Assembly (NCBI RefSeq): GCF_014200305.1
Contig: NZ_JACHBL010000001.1
Coordinates: forward strand, 682,001-746,000
Length of the DNA: 64,000 nucleotides
Direction of reading: 5' to 3'
Source: Neomicrococcus lactis
Lineage (GTDB): Bacteria > Actinomycetota > Actinomycetes > Actinomycetales > Micrococcaceae
Every line of letters starts with the position of its first letter. Within the stretch, counting starts at the first letter, position 1. The notes under the pieces are model-generated. The model was given only the letters and a program-made list of their open reading frames with translations, searched no databases and was not told the DNA's origin. Positions 54,722 to 63,360 of the stretch are shown in pieces. The translations under genes and the position numbers were made by a program.

Positions 54722-55223
54722 AGTTGTCTGGCGTGTTCTGCAACGAATGCGCGGCACGCTCGAAGTAATCCCACAACGTCGCGTCCTGAAGCTGGGGGAG
54801 TGCCATCTCGTCAAGGGCTGTGCGCATGAACGCAAGCCACTTATCGCGGTTTATGGAATTCACCGGGAACGGGTGATGGCGCATGCGCAAGCGCGGGTGA
54901 CCGCGGTGCTCACCGTACGTGGTGGGTCCGCCCCAGTATTGCTCCAAGAACAATTGAAGTCGTACTTGAGCGGGACGCAGGTCTTCCTCCGGATACATGG
55001 CGCGGAAATCGGGATCCTTCTCCACCTCGCGGTAGAAGATCTCCGTCAATTTCTTGAACGTTTCCTTGCCGCCCACGGAGTAATAGAACGTACCGGCGTA
55101 ATCCTCGAGGCGGTACTCCTCAGCTTCTTTGGAAGCGCCCGCAGAGCCTGAACCAGTGGGTCGCAATTGCGAAATCTTCTGGCCCATATCGTCGCGGCGG
55201 GGGATCAGTGGAACATCATTCAT
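54720..55223 (-). CDS. glbO: Group II truncated haemoglobin
   Basis: This 167-residue trHbO-type globin binds oxygen and nitric oxide. The helical core YYSVGGKETFKKLTEIFY, LEQYWGGPTTYGEHRGHPRL and the His/Trp haem pocket (RMRHHPFPVN) are typical. A 40-residue polar N-terminus precedes the globin. Its start lies eight bases inside the alkD end, so it is the last gene of an osmC-alkD-glbO unit. Confidence 0.93.
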   Translation of the reverse strand: MNDVPLIPRRDDMGQKISQLRPTGSGSAGASKEAEEYRLEDYAGTFYYSVGGKETFKKLTEIFYREVEKDPDFRAMYPEEDLRPAQVRLQLFLEQYWGGPTTYGEHRGHPRLRMRHHPFPVNSINRDKWLAFMRTALDEMALPQLQDATLWDYFERAAHSLQNTPDN

Positions 55224-55962
55224 GATTCGAGTTTAGGAGGTGCTTGCTTGCTTCCCGAATCGTGAGTGGCGAGAGTTCGTCACGGTGGGTTTTCAGGAAA
55301 TCCTTGACCCAGGGCTCATTTGATTTGGCGTATTCACGCAGCGCCCAACCTGCGGCTTTGCGGATAAAGAAATCCTTATCAGCCGCATTCTCGGTGATGG
55401 CGTAGGCGAGGAGCTCGGTATCAGTGGATTTCTTGAGCTTCAGTTGGGCGATGATAGAAGTACGACGACGCCACTTATTTTCGTGGTGCACCCACTCCCG
55501 TAGGAGTTTAGTAAGTGCTAACTGGTGGGTGGTCAAGAGTTCGGAAAAATGGCCCTGAACTGCGTCCACCAATTCCCACCACTGGCCTGTGTCGATCATG
55601 TGGGTAAGCAGCGGAAGGACTTCGATGTTCCCGCGAATGGAAGCGATATCCAGCGTGTCTTGGGCGGCATAGAGGTGGTCGCGATGAGTGGCCTTGTTCC
55701 AGACGAATTCCGCGGCGGCAATGCGCTGCAGGGGATCGGTGCCGAAGTGCTCTTTCGCCAGCTGCATAGTGAGCTTGCGGCTCTGCGGTTTCGGGACGCC
55801 GAAATGCGGAATGTCAGACTTCATGTAAGCCTGCATCTTGGCAGCACGTTCTGGGTCTTGAAGAGCTAGGTGAGCCTCGGTGATTGCCTTGTAGAAGTCC
55901 TCAAGGGCTTCGTCGGATGGGGCTGTCGGCGCTGTAGGTTCTGTGGCCCTGTTGCTTCTCAT
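55216..55962 (-). CDS. DNA alkylation repair protein (AlkD-like)
   Basis: This 248-residue all-helical protein of HEAT-like repeats resembles AlkD glycosylases that remove N3- and N7-alkylpurines. Segments KSDIPHFGVPKPQSRKLT, FVWNKATHRDHLYAAQD and DFFIRKAAGWALREYAKSN are conserved. It overlaps the osmC stop by four bases at its start (ATGA) and the glbO start by eight bases at its end. Confidence 0.9.
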   Translation of the reverse strand: MRSNRATEPTAPTAPSDEALEDFYKAITEAHLALQDPERAAKMQAYMKSDIPHFGVPKPQSRKLTMQLAKEHFGTDPLQRIAAAEFVWNKATHRDHLYAAQDTLDIASIRGNIEVLPLLTHMIDTGQWWELVDAVQGHFSELLTTHQLALTKLLREWVHHENKWRRRTSIIAQLKLKKSTDTELLAYAITENAADKDFFIRKAAGWALREYAKSNEPWVKDFLKTHRDELSPLTIREASKHLLNSNHE

Positions 55963-56432
55963 GCCGGTGGCGATTCTGGCTCATGGTGGACGGGGAAATT
56001 CACGGATCGGGCGATGAAACATACGTCGCGTGCTTGATCGTGAAGTGAATCGGCGAGGGCACGCTGGGATTCATCGGCCAAGGAGACTCGTGGTCGCAAC
56101 GTCGCGGAGGTGAGCTCACCGCTGCCGTCAGGATTCACGTTCAGTGTTGCGGTTGCATGGTCGTCGTACGCGGTGACCACCACGTTGTTCATCACGGCGA
56201 CGTGAAGGTAGGACAGCATGTGGCACTGTGCCAGGGCAGCAAGCATGAGCTGCTCTGGGTTCCAGCGTTCTGCATCTCCCCGGAAGGGTCTAGCCGCACT
56301 ACCCAGAATCTCGCCGGGACCGTCAGCTAGGACGTTGTGGGAGCGCGAGTAGTCACGGTAACCAGAGGTGCCAGTTCCCTGGTTCCCGGTCCAGTGCACG
56401 TCGAGTTCAAAATGATGCTCGTTAAAGGACAT
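55959..56432 (-). CDS. OsmC family peroxiredoxin-like protein
   Basis: This 157-residue OsmC/Ohr-fold protein has both active-site cysteines (LAALAQCHMLSYL and ARDVCFIARSV) expected of enzymes that reduce organic hydroperoxides. It is the first gene of a three-gene overlapping stress operon with alkD and glbO. The ATG at 56432 begins the conserved fold directly. Confidence 0.92.
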   Translation of the reverse strand: MSFNEHHFELDVHWTGNQGTGTSGYRDYSRSHNVLADGPGEILGSAARPFRGDAERWNPEQLMLAALAQCHMLSYLHVAVMNNVVVTAYDDHATATLNVNPDGSGELTSATLRPRVSLADESQRALADSLHDQARDVCFIARSVNFPVHHEPESPPA

Positions 56433-56476
56433 GTCTTCAGCCTACTTTCACGCTTATTACTCAGGTGACTGAGACC

Positions 56477-56530
56477 AAAAAAGAACTGCGCCGGAGTGGT
56501 GTCGTTGCGACGTCCACTCCAGCGCAGTTC
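56477..56530 (-). terminator. Terminator of pepN
   Basis: GAACTGCGCCGGAGTGG (56483-56499) pairs with 56514-56530 with a single mismatch. Six A on the plus strand make a T run after the stem for minus-strand transcripts. Confidence 0.92.
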
Positions 56531-56603
56531 AGATGTTGACTAGTTACCGATGTGGGCTGTGTCCAGATTGCCGAAGGATCGGTTATCTGGATAGCCGTAC
56601 TAC

Positions 56604-59150
56604 TTAGTGGTCAGCGGCACGAGCCGTCAACGCACGAGCAATTCCATCGCGGCTCTCGAGCACCAGGCGACGCAATGCCGGGATCTCGTCTCCGAGGTTC
56701 TTCAAGAACTCATCCGCGCTAGCAAGCGTGGATTGTGCAACTTGCGTGACAGGGAACAGGCCGAGGACGATCTGCTCTGCCGTATCAAACGACTTGGATT
56801 CCCAGACCTTGCGGATGGAACCGAAGTATTCCTCGGCAAAGCCAGCCAGCAGCTGCGAGTCGTGTGCTCGGTTGAAGCCCATGATGGCAGCACGTGACTG
56901 AGCGTTGGAGAGCTTCTCGCCGGAGCGAATCTCCTCGAACATGGCACGCTTTGCTTCAAGAGTTGGAAGTGCAGCACGAGCCGTGTGCGCGGACAAGTCA
57001 CCGTTGGCGGTGTCATCCGTGGCCAACATCGCATCGATGTCGGCCTGGCCCTTGCGGCCGCCAGCAACAAGCGCGGTCAAGAGTGCCCACTTCATGTCAA
57101 CGTCGAGGGACATTCCGTCGAGCTCTTGCGTGCCGTTCAACAGTGCTTCGACAGTGTCGAGCTGCGATGTCGTGCGGGAGCGCAACGCGAATGCCTTGAC
57201 GAACTGAAGCTGAGCGTCGGATCCTGGCTGAGCCTGCTGAGACAGTTCCCACAAGCGGTCAGCGGCGCGTTCGGAAAGTTCCTTGCGAGCGTCGTCCGCA
57301 ACGTAGGAATCCAACGTGGTTCCCAGCTGGCGCAAGAGCACCATGATGACGGTCGAGTCGCTCTCGTTGCCGATGTTGTTGAGCACAAGCTCTACATACT
57401 GGCGAGCTGGCGTCTCAGCGTCACGCGTGGCATCCCATGCGGCGCCCCAGATGATGGTGCGGGGGAGTGAGGATTCGAAGTCCTTCAAGTGATCAACTGC
57501 GAAAGCAAGAGACTTTTCGTCGAGACGAATCTTTGCGTACGCGAGGTCGTCGTCGTTCACCAAAATAAGTGCGGGACGTTCGATGCCTTCGAGCTCCACC
57601 ACGGTGGTGTCTTCGCCATCCAAGTCCAACTCCACGCGGTGCGTACGAGTCAGCTTGCCGGAGGCATCCAGATCGTACGTGCCAACAGCCAAGCGGTGTG
57701 GGCGTAGCGTGTTGTGGTTTTCCGGTGCGGACTGGCGAATGGTGAAGGAGGAAATCTTTCCTTCGGCGTCCTCTTCAATCCTTGGCTCTAACTTGTTGAC
57801 GCCAGCAGTCTCGAGCCACTGTGCGCCCCAGTTAGAAAGGTCACGGCCCGAGGAAACCTCAAGCTCGGAAAGCAGATCCTTGAGCTCGGTGTTCTTCCAT
57901 GCGTGCTTTGCGAAGTAGGAACGAACGCCGGCCATGAACTCTTCCTGACCAACCCAGGCAACGAGCTGGCGAAGGACGGAAGCGCCCTTGGCGTAGGTAA
58001 TGCCGTCGAAGTTCACCTGCACGTCTTCAAGATCGTTAATAGGAGCAACGATCGGGTGCGTGGATGGCAGCTGGTCCTGAGCGTAAGCCCATGACTTCTC
58101 GAGCGAGGAGAAGGTGGTCCAAGACTGCGTGAATTCGGTGGCTTCTGCTGCCGCGAGCGTGGACATGAACTCTGCGAAGGACTCGTTGAGCCAGAGATCG
58201 TTCCACCACTTCATGGTCACCAAGTCGCCGAACCACATGTGAGCGAGTTCGTGAAGGATGGTGATGGCGCGGCGCTCAACAAGCGCATCCGGCACCTTGG
58301 AACGGAAGACGTAGCTTTCCAGGAACGTGACAGCGCCAGCGTTCTCCATAGCGCCGGCGTTGAACTCCGGGACAAAGAGCTGGTCATACTTCTCAAATGG
58401 GTACGGTGTGCCGAACTGCTTCTCGAAGAATTCAAAGCCCTGACGGGTGATCGTGAAGATGTTGTCAGCGTCCACGAATTCCATGAGGGACTTACGCGCG
58501 AAGACACCGAGTGGGATGACTCGTCCGTCAGAGCTGGTGAGCTCGGAGCGGATGTTTTGGTACGGGCCGGCAATAAGTGCAGTGACGTAAGAAGCCAAAC
58601 GTGGAGTCGGTGCGAAGGTCCAGGTCTTCTTGGTGTCATCAACAGCAACAGGCTCAGGAGTGGTCTGGTTTGAGATGAGATCCCAGTGAGCAGGAGCGGT
58701 CACGGTGAACTGGAACGTTGCCTTGAGGTCCGGCTGCTCAAACACAGCAAACATGCGGCGCGAATCTGGAACCTCAAACTGGGTATAGAGGTATACCTCT
58801 TGGTCTACGGGGTCCACGAAACGATGAAGGCCTTCGCCGGTGTTCGTATAAAGGGCGTCTGCCTCAATGGTGACGACGTTCTCTGCTGCAAGCTCTGGAA
58901 GCTGAATGCGGACGCCATCAGAGTTCTGCTCTGGATCAATCTCAGCGCCGTTGACTGTAATGCGGTGAACTTTGTCCGTCACAGCATCGATGAAAGTAGA
59001 GGCTCCAGCTCGCGCGGAGAAGCGCACGGTGGTGGTCGAGCCAAAAATTCGCTCGCCACGGGTAAGGTCAAGGGAGACTTCGTAGCTGTCTACAGAAATG
59101 TGTTCTGCACGCTCGCGAGCTTCCTCGCGGGTGAGATTTAGTCCGGGCAC
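56604..59150 (-). CDS. pepN: Aminopeptidase N
   Basis: This 848-residue M1 zinc aminopeptidase trims N-terminal residues from peptides. The exopeptidase motif GAMENAG and the zinc site HELAHMW with the second ligand in WLNESFAEF are intact; the ERAP1-like C-terminal helical domain completes the usual length. The GTG at 59150 (VPGLNLTREEA) is chosen for its GAAAGGTG site; the frame extends upstream without family similarity. It is divergent from rpiB. Confidence 0.95.
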   Translation of the reverse strand: MPGLNLTREEARERAEHISVDSYEVSLDLTRGERIFGSTTTVRFSARAGASTFIDAVTDKVHRITVNGAEIDPEQNSDGVRIQLPELAAENVVTIEADALYTNTGEGLHRFVDPVDQEVYLYTQFEVPDSRRMFAVFEQPDLKATFQFTVTAPAHWDLISNQTTPEPVAVDDTKKTWTFAPTPRLASYVTALIAGPYQNIRSELTSSDGRVIPLGVFARKSLMEFVDADNIFTITRQGFEFFEKQFGTPYPFEKYDQLFVPEFNAGAMENAGAVTFLESYVFRSKVPDALVERRAITILHELAHMWFGDLVTMKWWNDLWLNESFAEFMSTLAAAEATEFTQSWTTFSSLEKSWAYAQDQLPSTHPIVAPINDLEDVQVNFDGITYAKGASVLRQLVAWVGQEEFMAGVRSYFAKHAWKNTELKDLLSELEVSSGRDLSNWGAQWLETAGVNKLEPRIEEDAEGKISSFTIRQSAPENHNTLRPHRLAVGTYDLDASGKLTRTHRVELDLDGEDTTVVELEGIERPALILVNDDDLAYAKIRLDEKSLAFAVDHLKDFESSLPRTIIWGAAWDATRDAETPARQYVELVLNNIGNESDSTVIMVLLRQLGTTLDSYVADDARKELSERAADRLWELSQQAQPGSDAQLQFVKAFALRSRTTSQLDTVEALLNGTQELDGMSLDVDMKWALLTALVAGGRKGQADIDAMLATDDTANGDLSAHTARAALPTLEAKRAMFEEIRSGEKLSNAQSRAAIMGFNRAHDSQLLAGFAEEYFGSIRKVWESKSFDTAEQIVLGLFPVTQVAQSTLASADEFLKNLGDEIPALRRLVLESRDGIARALTARAADH

Positions 59151-59291
59151 GTTTGCACCTTTCGAAATGAAAGAGATCTTTGAGACTTTTATTGTGTCAC
59201 TCGTCACGCGACTTTGAACAGTACGAAACGAACAATGGATCCAAAACGGTAATCTGATGGGAAATATCAGAACCATTCGAAAAGGATCACT

Positions 59292-59765
59292 ATGCGTATC
59301 CACATTGCCACGGATCATGCTGGACTCGAGCTAAGCCACCACCTCATTAAGCATTTGACGGAAGCCGGCCACGAAGTCACGGATCACGGACCGCAAAGCT
59401 ACGACCCACTCGACGACTACCCAAGCTTCTGCATTAACGCTGCTCTTGCGGTGGCCGCAGACCAGGCAAATGGCGTTGAGGCACTAGGAATTGTCCTTGG
59501 TGGCTCCGGAAACGGCGAACAGATTGCTGCAAATAAGGTCAAGGGCATCCGTGCTGCATTGGTCTGGAACCAGAACACGGCAAAGCTTGCGCGTGAACAC
59601 AACGATGCAAACGTTGTAGCTGTGGGTGGACGTCAGCATTCTCTAGAGGAAGCAACTGCCCTTATTGATGCCTTTATTGCTGAACCATTTTCAAATGACG
59701 AGCGTCACGTTCGTCGAATTGGAAAGATCGCAACGTACGAAAACACGGGCGACGTGGTTTTGTGA
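59292..59765 (+). CDS. rpiB: Ribose-5-phosphate isomerase B
   Basis: This 157-residue isomerase converts ribose 5-phosphate and ribulose 5-phosphate. It has MRIHIATDHAGLELSHHL, GIVLGGSGNGEQIAANK and DANVVAVGGRQ. AAAGGATCACT precedes the ATG. It links with zwf and gnd as a pentose phosphate enzyme, though these genes are far apart here. Confidence 0.95.
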   Translation: MRIHIATDHAGLELSHHLIKHLTEAGHEVTDHGPQSYDPLDDYPSFCINAALAVAADQANGVEALGIVLGGSGNGEQIAANKVKGIRAALVWNQNTAKLAREHNDANVVAVGGRQHSLEEATALIDAFIAEPFSNDERHVRRIGKIATYENTGDVVL

Positions 59766-59784
59766 CGCGATAGCTTCATGAAAG

Positions 59785-59858
59785 ATCCGTCTAGGCCTTG
59801 AGTAAAAGTTCTAGACGGATAAACGAAAAGAGCGGCCAAATGGCCGCTCTTTTTTCTT
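59785..59858. terminator. Two hairpins between rpiB and tRNA-Gly
   Basis: First, ATCCGTCTAG (59785-59794) pairs perfectly with 59811-59820. Second, AGAGCGGCCA pairs with TGGCCGCTCT (about 59829-59850) and is followed by a T run; an A-rich side suits the converging tRNA. The pair makes a strong two-way stop. Confidence 0.93.
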
Positions 59859-59866
59859 TATTTATA

Positions 59867-59941
59867 TGGAGGGGACGACGGGAATCGAACCCGCGTAATC
59901 AGTTTGGAAGACTGAGGCTTTACCATTAAGCTACGTCCCCA
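59867..59941 (-). tRNA. tRNA-Gly (anticodon TCC)
   Basis: The 5' end is GGGGACGTAGCTTAATGG, the anticodon loop CTTCCAA reads TCC, and the 3' end with discriminator T has CCA encoded at 59867-59869. Confidence 0.95.
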
Positions 59942-60082
59942 TTCCCGGATAAGTTCCGGAAAGGACTTGAAAAGATTAGCAGGGCTCAGCGTCGCCAGCA
60001 AATCGGAGATCAGGCGACGCGCCGAGACATGCCCGATTTCTTTTTTTGGGCAATGTCTGCGTAGACTATTCAAGCACCGAAA

Positions 60083-60157
60083 CGGGGTGTAGCTCAGCTT
60101 GGCTAGAGCGCGCGCTTTGGGAGCGTGAGGCCGCAGGTTCGAATCCTGTCACCCCGA
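60083..60157 (+). tRNA. tRNA-Pro (anticodon TGG)
   Basis: The gene runs from CGGGGTGTAGCTCAGC to CACCCCG plus A. The anticodon loop TTTGGGA reads TGG. CCA is not encoded. A hairpin terminator follows. Confidence 0.95.
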
Positions 60158-60168
60158 CTCTGAACAAG

Positions 60169-60216
60169 ACACCGCTCGGACCCTTCAAACGATGTGGTCC
60201 GGGCGGTGTTCATGTT
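60169..60216 (+). terminator. Terminator of tRNA-Pro
   Basis: A 14-bp stem with one G-T pair (60169-60182 with 60196-60209) is followed by TCATGTTT. It separates the tRNA from tig. Confidence 0.75.
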
Positions 60217-60261
60217 TGGTCGTGTAGTTATCAACTATCCCAATCTCAGGAGTACTACGCC

Positions 60262-61623
60262 GTGAAGAGCGCCGTTGAAACACTCAACCCCACCCGCGTC
60301 AAGCTCGAGGTTGAGGTTCCACTAGAAGAACTCAAGCCGGAAATCGACAAGGCGTACAAGTCGATCGCCACGCAGATCCAGGTTCCTGGTTTCCGTAAGG
60401 GCAAGGTTCCTTCTCGTTTGATCGACCAGCGCGTTGGCCGTGGCTACGTCATTGAGACGGCCATCAACGAAGGCCTGAACGGTTACTACCAGCAGGCAGT
60501 GCTTGAGAACGAACTCGTTCCACTGTCTCGCCCAGAAGTTGAGATCTCCGAACTTCCTGATCCAGAGAAGAACGAAGGCCAGCTCAAGTTCCACGTTGAG
60601 ATTGACGTTCGCCCAACCATTGAACTTCCTGACTACAAGGGTCTTGACATCGAAGTTGATGCAGCCAAGACCTCTGACGATGATGTTCAGGCTCAGCTCG
60701 ACGAACTTCGCGGCCGCTTTGGCACGTTGAAGAACGTTGATCGCCCAACCGCCGATGGCGACTACATCACCATCGACCTTGGCGCTTCCGTCGAGGACGA
60801 AGAAGTAGATTCCGCAACGGGCCTTTCCTACCTCGTAGGCTCCGGCACTATGCTCGACGGCTTGGATGAGGCTGTTATCGGCCTTTCCGCTGACGAGGAT
60901 GCAACCTTCACCACTGCTTTGGTGGGTGGCGAGCACGCCGGCAAGGACGCAACCGTCAAGGTTAAGGTCACCGCAGTCAAGGAGCGCGAGCTTCCTGAGG
61001 CAAACGACGACTTCGCCCAGTTGGCTTCCGAGTTCGACACGATGGACGAGCTCATGGCTGACCTCAAGCGCGTTGCTGACGAGTCCAAGGTGACCGAGCA
61101 GGGCATCCAGGCTCGCGACAAGGTCATGGACCGCCTCGTGGAAATCATCGAGGTTCCAGTTCCTGAGTCCGTCATCGAAGAGCAGGTTGCTTCTCACTTC
61201 GGCGACCACCAGCACGATCAGGAAAACGATCACGACACCCCAGAGCACCGCGCTGAGGTTCGTGAAAACACCGAGCGTGCTTTCCGCAACGAGATCATCC
61301 TTGACGCTATTGCTGAAAAGGAAGAAATCGGTGTCGAGCAGGCTGAGCTCATCGAATACATCGTTCAGGCTTCCCAGCAGTACGGCATCGACCCGAACCA
61401 GTTCGCTCAGATGCTTGACCAGCAGGGTCAGGTCTCCATGATGGTTGGCGAAGTTCGCCGCCGTAAGGCACTTGCTCACGTTCTTGAGCTTGCAGCCGTC
61501 AAGGACACCGAGGGCAACGAGGTTGATTTGACCACTTTCGTTCGCCCAGCCGGTGAGCTTGCTGAAGAGAACGACGACGCAGCTGAGGTGTCCGAGGAAA
61601 CTGAAGAAGACGCAAAGGCATAA
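60262..61623 (+). CDS. tig: Trigger factor
   Basis: This 453-residue ribosome-bound chaperone and prolyl isomerase receives nascent chains. It has the ribosome-binding motif [14 protein letters not shown], an FKBP-like middle ([12 protein letters not shown]) and a helical C-terminal chaperone domain, ending with an acidic tail. The GTG at 60262 with AGGAG upstream is the family start ([15 protein letters not shown]); reading further upstream would run through tRNA-Pro and is wrong. clpP1-clpP2-clpX follow, the standard bacterial order. Confidence 0.97.
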   Translation: MKSAVETLNPTRVKLEVEVPLEELKPEIDKAYKSIATQIQVPGFRKGKVPSRLIDQRVGRGYVIETAINEGLNGYYQQAVLENELVPLSRPEVEISELPDPEKNEGQLKFHVEIDVRPTIELPDYKGLDIEVDAAKTSDDDVQAQLDELRGRFGTLKNVDRPTADGDYITIDLGASVEDEEVDSATGLSYLVGSGTMLDGLDEAVIGLSADEDATFTTALVGGEHAGKDATVKVKVTAVKERELPEANDDFAQLASEFDTMDELMADLKRVADESKVTEQGIQARDKVMDRLVEIIEVPVPESVIEEQVASHFGDHQHDQENDHDTPEHRAEVRENTERAFRNEIILDAIAEKEEIGVEQAELIEYIVQASQQYGIDPNQFAQMLDQQGQVSMMVGEVRRRKALAHVLELAAVKDTEGNEVDLTTFVRPAGELAEENDDAAEVSEETEEDAKA

Positions 61624-61656
61624 GTCTTAGCCTCATAATTTCTCACTCGCGAGAGT

Positions 61657-61703
61657 GAAATGTCCGACGCCGTGGCCCGCGAAAGCGAGCTGCGGCGTCG
61701 TTC
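61657..61703. repeat. Small dispersed repeat, copy after tig
   Basis: GAAATGTCCG at one end and GCTGCGGCGTCGTTCT at the other match the copy near orn at 43640. This copy keeps both palindrome arms. Confidence 0.5.
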
Positions 61704-61706
61704 TTT
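61665..61706 (+). terminator. Hairpin after tig
   Basis: CGACGCCG (61665-61672) pairs with CGGCGTCG (61693-61700), followed by TTCTTT. A smaller TCACTC-GCGA-GAGTGA hairpin is 15 bases upstream. Confidence 0.7.
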
Positions 61707-61746
61707 ATTCCCCAAAATCACCCACAGCTGAACCATGAAGCGGGGG

Positions 61747-61764
61747 TATGCGCCAACAGCGAAC
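61747..61764 (+). promoter_or_regulatory. ClgR-like box upstream of clpP1
   Basis: TATGCGCCAACAGCGAAC has the CGC-N5-GCG core and the flanking pattern of ClgR sites described in corynebacteria and streptomycetes. It lies about 105-125 bp before the clpP1 start. ClgR activates clpP1P2 in those groups. One flanking base differs from the corynebacterial consensus. Confidence 0.5.
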
Positions 61765-61870
61765 AGTAGGCGCGGAAACCCCACATCAGGCGTGGATATG
61801 AGTAATGTCAAAGTCAATCAATTCGTCCGTCACGAGTGGTGTGCGGACACGATGGAAGAGGTACTCGGAT

Positions 61871-62485
61871 ATGTCTACGGAATCCCGTCCCTCGATGGCG
61901 TCGGTCGATCCGGCCGCGCGCGAGGATTACATTTACAACCGGCTACTCAAGGAGCGCATCATTTGGCTGGGCTCCGAGGTCGCTGATGAAAACGCAAACG
62001 CCATTTGCTCGCAGTTGTTGCTGCTCTCGGCCGAGGATCCTGTAAAGGACATCTACCTCTACATCAACTCGCCTGGCGGCTCCATCACCGCCGGTATGGC
62101 CATTTACGACACCATGAAGTTCATCCCGAACGACGTGGTCACCGTGGCAACCGGCTTGGCTGCATCCATGGGACAGTTCCTTTTATCCTCGGGTACGAAG
62201 GGCAAGCGCTACGCAACCCCGAACGCACGTATTTTGATGCACCAGCCTTCTGGTGGCATCGGCGGTACGGCTTCTGACATCCGTATTCAGGCTGAACTGA
62301 TCCTTCACATGAAGAAGGTCATGTCTGAGCTGACGGCAGAGCAGACCGGCCAGCCACTCGAGCGAATCCTCAAGGACAATGACCGCGACAAGTGGTTCAC
62401 TGCTGAAGAGGGTCTCGAATACGGCTTCTTCGACAAGATCGCAACGCACTCGACCTCCGTCTCTGGCGGCGGCGGAGTGAAGTAG
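61871..62485 (+). CDS. clpP1: ATP-dependent Clp protease proteolytic subunit ClpP1
   Basis: This 204-residue serine protease subunit forms a mixed barrel with ClpP2. The nucleophile Ser lies in [14 protein letters not shown], His in [20 protein letters not shown] shapes the oxyanion region. The start is ambiguous: 61871 is chosen because GGAAGAGG precedes it, 61895 (MASVDPA) is also possible, and 61805 lacks a good site. Thirty bases separate its stop from clpP2. Confidence 0.94.
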   Translation: MSTESRPSMASVDPAAREDYIYNRLLKERIIWLGSEVADENANAICSQLLLLSAEDPVKDIYLYINSPGGSITAGMAIYDTMKFIPNDVVTVATGLAASMGQFLLSSGTKGKRYATPNARILMHQPSGGIGGTASDIRIQAELILHMKKVMSELTAEQTGQPLERILKDNDRDKWFTAEEGLEYGFFDKIATHSTSVSGGGGVK

Positions 62486-62514
62486 CAGCGGCACACGGTT
62501 TATTAGGAGCAGGA

Positions 62515-63186
62515 ATGAACTTCAATCCATCAAACATTGGCACCTCTGGTGCCTCTAACATGCCGTCGGCTCGTTACGTTCTTCCACAGTTCGAAGAGCG
62601 CACCCCGTACGGTTTTAAGCGCCAGGATCCTTACGCGAAGCTCTTTGAGGATCGCATTGTGTTCTTGGGCAACCAGGTTGATGACGCGTCTGCAGACGAT
62701 GTCATGGCGCAGTTGTTGGTTCTCGAGTCCATGGACCCAGAGCGCGACATCACGCTGTACATCAACTCCCCAGGTGGTTCTTTCACCGCGATGACGGCCA
62801 TCTACGACACCATGTTGTTCGTGCGTCCCGAGATTCAAACTGTTTGCTTGGGCCAGGCTGCATCTGCAGCTGCTGTGCTCTTGGCAGCCGGTGCACCAGG
62901 CAAGCGCTTGGCGCTTCCAAACGCTCGCGTTTTGATCCACCAGCCAGCAATGGGTGGCGGCGAACGCGGCACCGCAACGGATCTGCAGATTCAGGCTGAA
63001 GAAGTTATGCGCATGCGTTCATGGCTCGAGAACACCTTGGCGTTGCACACCAACCGTGCACCTGAGGAAGTCGGCAACGACATCGAGCGCGATCTCTACA
63101 TGACCGCCGAAGGCGCTAAGAACTACGGCCTGATCGACGAAGTGTTGGCACCTCGCAAGGTCAAGCCACAGGCAATCGCAAAGTAA
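62515..63186 (+). CDS. clpP2: ATP-dependent Clp protease proteolytic subunit ClpP2
   Basis: This 223-residue second ClpP subunit carries Ser in [13 protein letters not shown] and His in [22 protein letters not shown] is conserved. Its N-terminus ([12 protein letters not shown]) is longer and probably processed. AGGAGC precedes the ATG. Transcribed with clpP1; actinobacteria need both for an active barrel. Confidence 0.97.
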   Translation: MNFNPSNIGTSGASNMPSARYVLPQFEERTPYGFKRQDPYAKLFEDRIVFLGNQVDDASADDVMAQLLVLESMDPERDITLYINSPGGSFTAMTAIYDTMLFVRPEIQTVCLGQAASAAAVLLAAGAPGKRLALPNARVLIHQPAMGGGERGTATDLQIQAEEVMRMRSWLENTLALHTNRAPEEVGNDIERDLYMTAEGAKNYGLIDEVLAPRKVKPQAIAK

Positions 63187-63226
63187 GCGCTCGGCATTTC
63201 GCCCACGGGTAAGTAATGAACGCGAA

Positions 63227-63262
63227 GGGGCGTGTCTTTTACAGGCACGCCCCATCTTTTTC
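63227..63262 (+). terminator. Terminator after clpP2
   Basis: GGGGCGTG (63227-63234) pairs with CACGCCCC (63246-63253), and ATCTTTTTC follows. clpX thus has its own transcription start downstream. Confidence 0.88.
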
Positions 63263-63360
63263 ACCTAAGTGTCCGTGTCCTGATCTACAGTTGAAGATAG
63301 TTTCCGCGGGCTCACGCTCGTTTGACGAGTCCGCACCATTTTTTGGAGGTTGAACCACAT

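Noticed and set aside
60046-60261. N-terminal extension of trigger factor
   Set aside because: The extended frame reads through tRNA-Pro and its terminator; the conserved trigger factor start with AGGAG is at 60262.
60322-61479. Minus-strand open frame of 385 codons opposite tig
   Set aside because: Shadow of the trigger factor gene.
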